Assembly: GCA_035316325.1 (NCBI GenBank)
Contig: DATHJB010000203.1
Coordinates: 1 to 57,572, forward strand
Source: Acidimicrobiales bacterium
GTDB lineage: Bacteria > Actinomycetota > Acidimicrobiia > Acidimicrobiales > VFJN01
DNA length: 57,572 nucleotides
Direction of reading: 5' to 3'
Shown here in pieces: positions 1 to 6,345 of the stretch. Each line of letters begins with the position of its first letter. The stretch's first letter is position 1. The notes below the pieces were generated by a model. That model saw only the letters and a list, made by a program, of their open reading frames with translations, made no database searches and was not told where the DNA came from. A program made the position numbers and the translations under genes.

Positions 1-123
1 TCGAAGCAGTTCCGGCGATGGCTCGCTGATCGTGCCGTCACCCCCGGCGCGGAGTTCGACAATGACGAGACGATTCGGCTGTTGGCCAAGCTCCCGTCCG
101 CTCCGGACGTGAAGCTCCGGTGA
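1..123 (+). CDS. 3' end of an unidentified gene (partial)
   Basis: An open frame runs from the first base of the window through 40 codons to TGA at 121-123, so only the C-terminus is visible. The peptide is charged, with a WLADRA segment followed by DNDETIRLLAKLP, and matches no family I recognise. The stop codon overlaps the GTG of the next small ORF (GTGA at 120-123), which suggests a co-transcribed gene. It probably lies inside the integrated element that ends at the tRNA-Gly fragment near 1400. No function is assigned. Confidence 0.45.
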   Translation, partial: SKQFRRWLADRAVTPGAEFDNDETIRLLAKLPSAPDVKLR

Positions 124-254
124 CGCTCTCGGCGACGGGGACGAGCCGGCGGGTAGAGGCGCACAACGAGCCGCAGCACGACCCCGGGGAGCGGGTGCAC
201 TGGGAACGACACGACGGTGGGCGTCGTTGGGAAGCGTGGGCATACCCCGAATGA
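120..254 (+). CDS. Small 44-codon ORF, translationally coupled to the preceding gene
   Basis: GTG at 120-122 overlaps the stop codon of the upstream gene in a GTGA arrangement, and the frame stays open to TGA at 252-254. The product is 44 residues, strongly polar, with a Trp-rich end (HWERHDGG then RRWEAWAYPE) and no membrane segment or signal. Coupling and the non-random C-terminus favour a real small protein of the mobile element. The length is short enough that chance cannot be excluded. Function unknown. Confidence 0.35.
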   Translation: MTLSATGTSRRVEAHNEPQHDPGERVHWERHDGGRRWEAWAYPE

Positions 255-280
255 CCTGACGGCGCGCCCAGTGCCGATGG

Positions 281-317
281 TTGTAGGTCGTTCTCTACCT
301 AGATAGGATACGACCTA
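281..317 (+). promoter_or_regulatory. Promoter with nested operator for the PadR gene; leaderless start
   Basis: TTGTAG at 281-286 and TAGGAT at 305-310 are separated by 18 nt. The ATG begins at 317, six bases after the -10 box, so the transcript probably starts at the initiation codon. A perfect 8-bp inverted repeat (TAGGTCGT at 284-291, ACGACCTA at 310-317) encloses the promoter, and a second palindrome CCTA-GA-TAGG lies at 298-307. Such symmetry across the promoter is the usual layout for autoregulation by a PadR dimer. Confidence 0.6.
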
Positions 318-628
318 TGCGAAAGACCCACGCCCTCGTGCAGGTGCTCCAAGCCCTCATGGACGATCCTATGGGGCGTCACTGGGGCTACGAGCTCGGC
401 AAGCGAGCCGGCGTCCGCTCGGGCGTGCTCTACCCGATCCTCCATCGGATGCTCAACGAAGGCTGGTTGGACGACGGCTGGGAGGAGGCCGACGAGACAA
501 GCCGCAAACGTCCGGCCCGGCGCTACTACGAGTTGACCCCGGATGGGCGCGCCGCCATCTCCGCCCTCCTCGTCGAGCTACGTGACGACGCCCGCTTCGC
601 TTCGTTCCTCCCCGGGGCGCCGGCATGA
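317..628 (+). CDS. PadR-family transcriptional regulator
   Basis: A 103-residue winged-helix regulator of the short PadR type. The N-terminal half has the family pattern: HWGYELGKRAGVRSGVLYPIL is the recognition region, LNEGWLDDGWEE leads into the wing, and RRYYELTPDGR is the typical PadR wing and last-strand sequence. PadR proteins are dimeric repressors that often respond to small molecules and control neighbouring membrane proteins. The only likely partner here is the DUF2314 membrane protein that starts in an ATGA overlap at the end of this gene. The promoter carries two nested palindromes right up to the start codon, so autoregulation is likely. There is no Shine-Dalgarno sequence, consistent with a leaderless message. 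Confidence 0.85.
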   Translation: MRKTHALVQVLQALMDDPMGRHWGYELGKRAGVRSGVLYPILHRMLNEGWLDDGWEEADETSRKRPARRYYELTPDGRAAISALLVELRDDARFASFLPGAPA

Positions 629-1215
629 GTGCTCTCCTGGAGGCCGTCGTGAGTTGGAGGACGCTGCTGTTGTCGATCCTCGTCTTCGGGTTCGCCCCCG
701 GAGCGGCACTCCGGATCATCGTCCTCGCCTTCCACCGAGAGGACCCCAGGCGACAGGAGCTGCTCGGGGAGATCTACGCCGTTCCCCGGTGGGAGCGCCC
801 CTACTGGGTGGCGCAACAGTTGGAGGCCGCAATCTTCGAAGGCCTTGGAGGGCGCATCGAGTGGGCACTCACCGGGCGGGTGATCTACCGCACCCACAAA
901 ACGTCTGGGGTGAAGATGAACCAGCGCTACCCGGACTCGTTCTCGATTCCCAGCGAGGAGGAGAAGGACTACGTCCTCGCCGGCGACTGGGTGAAGATCT
1001 GCTTCACCGTCGGCTGGCCCGACGAGTGGGGCGAGCGCATGTGGGTGAAGGTAGAGAAGGTCGGTCGCCAGAAGATGGTGGGAACCCTCGCCAACCAGCC
1101 CATCGGCTTCCCCCGCCTGGACTACGGGGACACGATCACATTCCGGCGAGAGCACATCATCGACATCGACTTCGTCGGCGATGAGGACGTAACTGAGGTC
1201 CACGAGGTTGCCTGA
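625..1215 (+). CDS. Membrane-anchored DUF2314-like protein
   Basis: A 196-residue protein with one N-terminal hydrophobic segment (about residues 10-33), then a soluble part. The C-terminal third (RMWVKVEKVGRQKMVGTLAN, then PRLDYGDTITFRREHIID) matches the DUF2314 pattern as I know it: a WV-V-V strand, a G-L-N turn and a Y/F-GD-V-F-REHI-D motif. The function of DUF2314 is not established. Its ATG overlaps the stop codon of the PadR gene (ATGA, 625-628), so the two are co-translated and this protein is the probable target of that regulator. It lies inside the presumed integrated element. The fold assignment rests on motif recall, so moderate confidence. Confidence 0.65.
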   Translation: MSALLEAVVSWRTLLLSILVFGFAPGAALRIIVLAFHREDPRRQELLGEIYAVPRWERPYWVAQQLEAAIFEGLGGRIEWALTGRVIYRTHKTSGVKMNQRYPDSFSIPSEEEKDYVLAGDWVKICFTVGWPDEWGERMWVKVEKVGRQKMVGTLANQPIGFPRLDYGDTITFRREHIIDIDFVGDEDVTEVHEVA

Positions 1216-1301
1216 ACGGCCACCTATCTGCTCTACCTACCCGTGTGGTTCCCATCTTGCCGTGACCTCACGACGCGGGCCACGGGCGGGCCACATGGTG
1301 A

Positions 1302-1373
1302 GACACCTCGCGGGCCGTCGACGGTCCCTACGAACGGATCGAGGAGCAGGTCGAGCGCTGGGCGCAGGAGTGA
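1302..1373 (+). pseudogene. Possible 3' remnant of a gene next to the tRNA-derived att site
   Basis: After an in-frame stop at 1299-1301, a frame of 23 codons without a start runs to TGA at 1371-1373 and encodes a charged helix (YERIEEQVERWAQE) that looks like a natural protein C-terminus. It ends nine bases before the tRNA-Gly fragment. In tRNA-targeted elements a recombination gene often lies next to the att site, but nothing here identifies this as an integrase tail. Low confidence. Confidence 0.2.
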
Positions 1374-1381
1374 TGCGAGGG

Positions 1382-1422
1382 TTCCCAAGCTGCTAATGCG
1401 AGTTCGATCCTCGTCACCCGCT
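1382..1422 (+). other. 3' half of a tRNA-Gly(CCC) gene: probable attR scar of an integrated element
   Basis: The stretch begins with an anticodon loop TTCCCAA (anticodon CCC), followed by the 3' side of the anticodon stem, a 4-nt variable loop and a complete T arm. The T arm has stem GCGAG/CTCGT and loop TTCGATC with the invariant TTC and A. It ends with the 3' acceptor strand CACCCGC and discriminator T. The 33 bases upstream do not supply the 5' half, so it cannot be a functional tRNA. A duplicated 3' tRNA end is what tyrosine recombinases leave when an element inserts at a tRNA gene. The orientation puts the element to the left (1-1381) and the original chromosome to the right. Confidence 0.7.
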
Positions 1423-1445
1423 CTCTCCTGATCGCCGCGGGGCGG

Positions 1446-1451
1446 TACCGT
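1446..1451 (+). promoter_or_regulatory. -10 box, leaderless start for the 1458 gene
   Basis: TACCGT ends six bases before the ATG at 1458 and no Shine-Dalgarno sequence is present. This matches the TANNNT-N6-8-start pattern repeated across the window. Confidence 0.4.
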
Positions 1452-1457
1452 CCCGGC

Positions 1458-1919
1458 ATGGGGTGGCGGCACAAGGGTCGGGGCGCGAGCGCTCCCGAGG
1501 TCGAGATCGACGGGCTCAGCGATGGCGAACGGGAGTGGATCGGAGCGCAGCTGGCGGTTGCCGTCGAGCTGGCTCAACGATTCACCGGCGACACCGAGCC
1601 GGTGCCGTCGCTGGAGCGCCTCGACGAGACGCTGCGACGGTGGCGGTCGACTGGCGAGCCCAGCGACCCGGACGTCGACACAGTGGTCAACGCCCTCGGC
1701 ATCGCCTACGGCGAGCACGTGCGGCAGCAACTCCGGCTCGACTGGGTCATCGCCACCGACGAGTACGGCACCGACCTCGCCCTCCACGGGCAGCCGGGCG
1801 ATGTCGTGATCCACCCGGCCAACGCCACGGCGAAGCGGGTTGTCGCCGGTGATGAAGGGTTCTTCCCGTCGTTGTACGCCGCGATGGCGGAGACCGTCGG
1901 CGCCCTCCGTCGTCAGTGA
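1458..1919 (+). CDS. Hypothetical protein, possibly DUF3806-like
   Basis: A 153-residue soluble acidic protein. After a short basic start it has an amphipathic segment (EREWIGAQLAVAVELAQRFT). The C-terminal half has LGIAYGEHVRQQL and WVIATDEYGTDLALHG, then a proline/asparagine motif before GFFPSLYAAMAETV. That order resembles the DUF3806 pattern (W-V-DEYG then an FF-L helix), but I recall this family only loosely and its function is unknown. It is the first gene on the chromosomal side of the tRNA-Gly scar. Probably leaderless. Its 3' end faces the broken MaoC gene with a 3-bp gap. Confidence 0.65.
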   Translation: MGWRHKGRGASAPEVEIDGLSDGEREWIGAQLAVAVELAQRFTGDTEPVPSLERLDETLRRWRSTGEPSDPDVDTVVNALGIAYGEHVRQQLRLDWVIATDEYGTDLALHGQPGDVVIHPANATAKRVVAGDEGFFPSLYAAMAETVGALRRQ

Positions 1920-1922
1920 GGG

Positions 1923-2296
1923 CTACGGCGCCAGGGTGAAGTGGCCGTTGGTCAGGACGGGGGCGCCGGAGGGCTTCTCGGTTTGGAAGGTGGCCGTCGA
2001 ATCCGACGTGTGCCACATCTTGATCGTGAGGCGTTCGCCGGGGAAGACGGGGCGGCTGAAGCGGCCGGGCATCGAGGCGAAGCGGGACGTGTCGGAGCCG
2101 CCCGGCAGCACGGCGAACGTCGGGAGCACCGCCAGGGTGATCCCGTCCGAATTCTCCGTGGTGTAGGCCAGCTCGGGCCCAGTAGGGTCCTCCGCCCCTG
2201 CTCCTACACCGAGGGCGTAGAGGAGCACATCCCGTTCGGTCCACGACGCTCGGCCGGCTCGGATTCCTTCCCGACCGCATCCAGGTTGAGTGGCAC
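1923..2296 (-). pseudogene. Broken MaoC-type 2-enoyl-CoA hydratase gene (frameshift plus internal deletion)
   Basis: From GTG at 2296 one frame reads VPLNLDAVGKESEPAER, the usual start of hydratase-2/MaoC proteins. It loses the frame near 2244 and the next frame continues SWTERDVLLYALGVGAGAED, so one base is missing. The second frame proceeds through TTENS and VLPTFAVLPGG and then jumps to GRFSRPVFPGERLTIKMW, which belongs near the C-terminus of the family. About 165 residues, including the catalytic hot-dog region with its Asp/His pair, are absent. A normal member has about 280 residues; the open piece is 101. Its 5' end lies a few bases from the start region of the divergent helicase gene. 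The product cannot be an active hydratase. Confidence 0.75.
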
Positions 2297-2314
2297 GCGA
2301 GCGTGAGTACGCGC

Positions 2315-2320
2315 GGAGGT
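2315..2320 (+). promoter_or_regulatory. Shine-Dalgarno site that favours a TTG start for the HelR-like gene
   Basis: GGAGGT at 2315-2320 is six bases before TTG at 2327. An upstream in-frame GTG at 2303 has no such site, so translation probably begins at TTG 2327. Confidence 0.6.
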
Positions 2321-2326
2321 ATTCAG

Positions 2327-4342
2327 TTGCCCCATCCCGACGTTCCCCACGAGCAGGCCTACGTCGACGAGGCCTACCGATGTCTCGAGGCGATGCGGGA
2401 GCGCACCGCCCGCGTCGCCGAACTGGAGGACTCCGCCGCCCAGGCGGTCGACTCGGCGGCCGCCCAGTGGCACCTGAACCGCCGCCTGAGCAGCCTCGAC
2501 ACCGACGTGCCCGGCCTCGCCTTCGGCCGCCTCGACGAGGAGGGCGGGCAGGACGACGCCCCCCGCTGGTACGTCGGGCGCCGCCACGTGGAGGACGCCC
2601 GGGGCGATCCGGTGGTGGTCGACTGGCGGGCCGACGTGTCGGTCCCCTTCTACCGGGCCACGGCCGCCGACCCGCTGGGCCTGCGCCTGCGCCGCCGGTT
2701 CATGATGACCGACCGCCGGGTGGACGACCTGTTCGACGAGGACTTCGACGACCCCGACTCCGTCGACGCCGCCCACCACGGCGGCATCCCCGACCCGCTG
2801 CTGGCCGAGCTGGAGCGGTCGCGCACCGGCGAGATGCGCGACATCGTCGCCACCATCGCCGCCGAGCAGGACCGGGTGATCCGCGCCCCGCTCGAATCGT
2901 GCCTGGTGGTGCAGGGCGGTCCCGGCACTGGCAAGACCGCCGTCGGCCTGCACCGGGCGGCGTTCCTCCTCTACGAGCACCGCCGGAAGCTCGACCAGGA
3001 GGGCGTGCTGGTGATCGGGCCCAACCCGCTGTTCCTGCGCTACATCGCCCAGGTGCTGCCGTCGCTCGGCGAGACGGCGGTGCGCCAGACCACCCTCGAC
3101 CGCCTGCTGGCCGGCACCGCCTACCGGGTCCGGGCCGCCGACGACGACACGGCCGCCCGCATCAAGGGCGACGCCCGCATGGGGCGGGTGCTGGCGAGAG
3201 CGACCACGGGCACCCGACGGCCCCTCGTCGAGCCGCTCGACGTGCAGACCGGCTGGGGCACCGTGCGACTCGACGTCGACGTGGTCGACGCGGCGGTGAA
3301 GGAGATCGCCGCCCGCGACGTCGCCCACAACGTGGGCCGGGCCGCGCTGCGCACCCAGCTGCTGCGGCTGGTGCGCCAGGAGCTGGCCGAACGGCGGGGC
3401 GAGGAGCTCGCCACCACCGTCGCCCTGGAGTCGCGCCTGCGCAACGACCGCGACTGGCTGCGGGCACTCGACCGGCTGTGGCCCATGCTCGGCGCCGGCG
3501 CAGTGGTGCGGCGGCTGCTGAGCAGCCCGAGCGCGCTGCGGACCGCGGCCACCGGGCTCCTCGACGCCGACGAGCAGGCGACGATCCTCCGCCGAGCCAC
3601 CCGGAAGGCCGACGACGAGCCGTGGACCGAGGCCGACCTGGCGCTCCTCGACGAGGCACAGTGGCTGGTCGCCGGACCGCCGCCCGCCTACGGCCACGTG
3701 GTGGTCGACGAGGCCCAGGACCTGTCCGCCATGGGCCTCCGGACACTCGCCCGCCGCTGCCCCACCCGCTCGATGACCGTGCTCGGCGACCTGGCGCAGG
3801 CCACCGCAGCCGCGGCGCAGGACTCGTGGGACGTGGTGGTCGGCCACCTCGGCTCTCCGGCGACGACGCAGCGGGTCGACCTCGACCTCGGCTACCGCGT
3901 GCCGGCGCCGGTGATGGACTACGCCAACCGGCTGCTGCCGGAGGCGGCCCCCGACGTCGTGCCCACAGCGTCGGTGCGGGCGGAGGGCCGGGCTCCCCGC
4001 CAGGTGACGGTCGCCGGTGCCGACGACCTGGCCCCCGAGGTGGAGCGGCTGGTGCGGGAGCTCGCCGGGCAGTGGACGACGGTCGGCGTCGTGGCGCCGG
4101 ACCGGGTGCGGGCCGGGCTTCCGAAGGACCTGCCGGGCACGGTCGTGGCTCCCGAAGAGGCGAAGGGCCTGGAGTTCGACGCCGTTGTGGTGGTCGAGCC
4201 GGCGGCGATCGGCACCTCCGCCGACACCGCTCGGAACCTGCGCCTGCTCTACGTCGCCCTCACCCGAGCGGTCCAGGAGCTGGTGGTGGTCCATGCCGCC
4301 CCGCTGCCGCCCGCGCTCGCGCCCGCGACCGTGGAGGGGTAG
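2327..4342 (+). CDS. helR: HelD/HelR-family ATPase (RNA polymerase recycling, UvrD-like superfamily 1)
   Basis: About 671 residues from TTG 2327 (679 if GTG 2303 is used). The N-terminal 70 residues form a helical, probably coiled-coil region (YVDEAYRCLEAMRERTARV), as in the secondary-channel arm of HelD. Then comes the family block WYVGRRHVED and VVVDWRADVSVPFYRAT. Walker A is GGPGTGKT at about residues 197-204, Walker B is VVVDEAQDLSAMGLR near 465, and the C-terminal helicase motifs include EEAKGLEFDAVVVVEP and LRLLYVALTRA. Known members bind RNA polymerase, free stalled or rifampicin-blocked enzyme and use ATP for release. HelR in Streptomyces contributes to rifampicin tolerance. Whether this protein does so is inference. 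The 3' end overlaps the convergent 4260-4700 gene by 83 bp. Confidence 0.85.
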   Translation: MPHPDVPHEQAYVDEAYRCLEAMRERTARVAELEDSAAQAVDSAAAQWHLNRRLSSLDTDVPGLAFGRLDEEGGQDDAPRWYVGRRHVEDARGDPVVVDWRADVSVPFYRATAADPLGLRLRRRFMMTDRRVDDLFDEDFDDPDSVDAAHHGGIPDPLLAELERSRTGEMRDIVATIAAEQDRVIRAPLESCLVVQGGPGTGKTAVGLHRAAFLLYEHRRKLDQEGVLVIGPNPLFLRYIAQVLPSLGETAVRQTTLDRLLAGTAYRVRAADDDTAARIKGDARMGRVLARATTGTRRPLVEPLDVQTGWGTVRLDVDVVDAAVKEIAARDVAHNVGRAALRTQLLRLVRQELAERRGEELATTVALESRLRNDRDWLRALDRLWPMLGAGAVVRRLLSSPSALRTAATGLLDADEQATILRRATRKADDEPWTEADLALLDEAQWLVAGPPPAYGHVVVDEAQDLSAMGLRTLARRCPTRSMTVLGDLAQATAAAAQDSWDVVVGHLGSPATTQRVDLDLGYRVPAPVMDYANRLLPEAAPDVVPTASVRAEGRAPRQVTVAGADDLAPEVERLVRELAGQWTTVGVVAPDRVRAGLPKDLPGTVVAPEEAKGLEFDAVVVVEPAAIGTSADTARNLRLLYVALTRAVQELVVVHAAPLPPALAPATVEG

Positions 4343-4700
4343 CCACCGGGAGGTGCTCGGCGGGGATGCGACCCTCGGCCACCAGCACCTCCAGCTCGCC
4401 CTGCGGCTCGACCGCCTCGATCCGCTCCATCAGATCCCGGCTGATCTTCGCCAGCGTCGCCGCCGCCTCCCGGGCCTCGTCCTGAGCCCGGACGACGGTG
4501 TCCTCGACGTCGGTCATCCGCTGCCGCAGCTCACGCATCCGGACGCCGTTGCCGAGCTCCCAGCCGGTCATCTGCGACTGCAGTCGATCGATCCGCCGGG
4601 TGGCCGAGGACGTCAGGCGTCGCACGAGGCAGGCGCGGAGCCCGACCAACGTCACGGTCGCCATCGCTGCGAGCACCACACCCACCATCAGATCCCACAT
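4260..4700 (-). CDS. Small membrane-anchored coiled-coil protein, unknown function
   Basis: From ATG at 4700 the product has 146 residues. An N-terminal transmembrane helix (MWDLMVGVVLAAMATVTLVG) is followed by a heptad-like helical region, about residues 35-90, with RLQSQMTGW and RMRELRQRMTDVEDTVVRA. The end is basic and proline-rich. The topology (one N-terminal anchor, cytoplasmic coiled coil) is common in small actinobacterial envelope proteins but names no function. The last 83 bp overlap the 3' end of the HelR-like gene on the other strand, and the Arg/Ala/Pro tail comes entirely from that overlap, so the tail may carry no function. It follows pyrE by 53 bp on the same strand. An in-frame GTG a few codons upstream is an alternative start. 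Confidence 0.5.
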   Translation of the reverse strand: MWDLMVGVVLAAMATVTLVGLRACLVRRLTSSATRRIDRLQSQMTGWELGNGVRMRELRQRMTDVEDTVVRAQDEAREAAATLAKISRDLMERIEAVEPQGELEVLVAEGRIPAEHLPVATPPRSRARARAAAGRHGPPPAPGPLG

Positions 4701-4753
4701 TCCGCTCACCCCGCGCTGTCGTCGCACGACCCTGCGTCACGGAGCGGCGGTTG

Positions 4754-5314
4754 TCAACCCCCGGAGCCTCCGGGCTCGTCGTAGGGGAAACCGAGCCGGG
4801 GGGCACCGACCAGGGCGTGGTAGGCGATGCCGGCCTCGGCGGCCAGGCGGGCGCACATCCCGCCCCGGTCGACCACCGGGATCAGCAGCACCGGCTCGCC
4901 ACCGGCCTCCCGCACCACCTCGACAGCCTCGAGCATCGACACACCGCGGGTGACGGCGTCTTCGGTGATCGCCACCTTGTCGCCGGGTTCCAGGGCCCCG
5001 GCCAGGCGACCGCCGCCGCCGTGGTCCTTCACATCCTTGCGCACGCTGAAGCTGCGCAGCTCCCGACCCCGGGTGGCGGCGACCGCGGCGGTGCCGAACG
5101 CCACGGCGTCGGCCCCCATGGTCAGCCCGCCGATGGCGGTGACGTCGTCGGGCAGCGCCGCCAGCAGGGCGTCGGCGACCAGCAGCATGCCGTCGGGGCG
5201 ACAGGTGGTCTGCTTGGCGTCGATGAACCAGGTGCTGCGGCGCCCCGACTTGAGGACGAAGTCGCCGGTTCGCACGGCGTGCTTCAGCAGGTGCTCGACG
5301 AGTTCCGCGCTCAT
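4754..5314 (-). CDS. pyrE: Orotate phosphoribosyltransferase
   Basis: A 186-residue enzyme that joins orotate and PRPP to give OMP in de novo pyrimidine synthesis. The N-terminus has GDFVLKSGRRSTWFIDAK, the orotate-binding region. VRKDVKDHG at about 91-99 is the catalytic loop and VAITEDAVTRGVS at 114-126 is the PRPP-binding loop. The start is ATG 5314, which overlaps the purM stop codon in an ATGA, so translation is coupled. Longer in-frame extensions run back into purM and are artefacts. It is the only pyrimidine gene in the cluster and sits at its downstream end, tying UMP supply to the purine genes. Confidence 0.93.
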   Translation of the reverse strand: MSAELVEHLLKHAVRTGDFVLKSGRRSTWFIDAKQTTCRPDGMLLVADALLAALPDDVTAIGGLTMGADAVAFGTAAVAATRGRELRSFSVRKDVKDHGGGGRLAGALEPGDKVAITEDAVTRGVSMLEAVEVVREAGGEPVLLIPVVDRGGMCARLAAEAGIAYHALVGAPRLGFPYDEPGGSGG

Positions 5315-6345
5315 GAGAACCGGACCTGACGACCACCGCCGTCGGCGCCGACCAGGCGACCGATCTCCCGAGCCGACTGCCCGGCATCCTCCAGCAGCGC
5401 CAGCGTGCGGGCCAGGTCCGACGGTGGGACGGCGACCACCATCCCGATGCCGAGGTTGAAGACCTTCGCCATCTCGTCGTCGGCGATGCCGCCGAGCCGC
5501 TGGATCTCCGTGAACACCCGGGGCACCTCCCACATGGAACGGTCGACCACCGCGTCGAGGCCCTCCGGCAGCACCCGGGGGACGTTGCCCACCAGCCCGC
5601 CGCCGGTGACGTGGGCGATCGCCCGCACGTCGACATCACCCAGCAGAGCGCGGACCGCGGGCGCGTAGATCACCGACGGGCGCAGCAGCTCGTCGCCGAC
5701 GGTGTGGCCGGCGAACAGCTCGTCGTGCACGTCGAGGCCGGCGACGTCGAACAGCACCCGCCGCGCCAGCGAGTAGCCGTTGGAGCGCAGGCCCGGCGAC
5801 GGCAGCCCCACCAGCACATCATCGGCCCGGGCCGTCGACCCGCCGATGATCCGGTCCCGCTCGACCACGCCCACCGCGAAGCCGGCGACGTCGATCTGCC
5901 CGGGAGCCATGGCACCCGGGTGCTCGGCCATCTCGCCGCCGATGAGGGCGCAGCCGGCCTGCCGGCAACCCTCGGCGACCCCGGCGACCACCTGCTCCAC
6001 CTGGTCGGGGTCGAGCTTGCCGGCCGACACGTAGTCGAGGAAGAACAGCGGCTCGGCGCCCTGGCACACCAGGTCGTCGACGCACATCGCCACCAGGTCG
6101 ATGCCGATGGTGTCGTAGCGGCCGACCATCTCGGCCACCATCACCTTGGTGCCGACCCCGTCGGTGGCGGCGACCAGCACCGGCTGCCGGTAGCGGTCGG
6201 TCGGCACGGCGAACAGCCCGCCGAACCCCCCGATGTCGCCCAGCACCTCGGGCCGGTACGTCGATCGCACCGCGGCCTTGATCCGATCGACCGCCTGCTC
6301 CCCCGCTTCGATGTCGACTCCCGCGGCCTTGTAACTCTCACCCAC
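5311..6345 (-). CDS. purM: Phosphoribosylformylglycinamidine cyclo-ligase (AIR synthetase)
   Basis: 344 residues, the usual PurM length. PurM closes FGAM to AIR using ATP. Visible family motifs are YKAAGVDIEAG at the start, DIGGFGGLF near 37, TDGVGTKVMVA near 61-71 (the ATP/Mg loop), then GGEMAEHPG and HVTGGGLVGNVPRVLP. GTG 6345 is chosen because it overlaps the purF stop (TAGTG) and gives the conserved N-terminus. The extra 79 codons upstream in frame are within purF. The 3' end overlaps pyrE by 4 bp. The purF-purM-pyrE overlaps make this a tightly coupled translation unit. Confidence 0.95.
   Translation of the reverse strand: MGESYKAAGVDIEAGEQAVDRIKAAVRSTYRPEVLGDIGGFGGLFAVPTDRYRQPVLVAATDGVGTKVMVAEMVGRYDTIGIDLVAMCVDDLVCQGAEPLFFLDYVSAGKLDPDQVEQVVAGVAEGCRQAGCALIGGEMAEHPGAMAPGQIDVAGFAVGVVERDRIIGGSTARADDVLVGLPSPGLRSNGYSLARRVLFDVAGLDVHDELFAGHTVGDELLRPSVIYAPAVRALLGDVDVRAIAHVTGGGLVGNVPRVLPEGLDAVVDRSMWEVPRVFTEIQRLGGIADDEMAKVFNLGIGMVVAVPPSDLARTLALLEDAGQSAREIGRLVGADGGGRQVRFS

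Noticed and set aside
1349-1422. Intact tRNA-Gly at the scar
   Set aside because: The bases before the anticodon loop do not form a D arm or pair with the acceptor 3' strand, so only a 3' half exists.
1208-1431. Two 62-codon open frames between DUF2314 and the tRNA fragment
   Set aside because: Arg/Ser-rich with no start signal, and one runs through the tRNA remnant. They look like chance frames.
2204-4294. Long minus-strand open frame opposite the HelR-like gene
   Set aside because: Composition is His/Gly/Arg-rich nonsense typical of the mirror frame in high-GC DNA, with no family motif. Only its first codons are meaningful, as the N-terminal piece of the broken MaoC gene.
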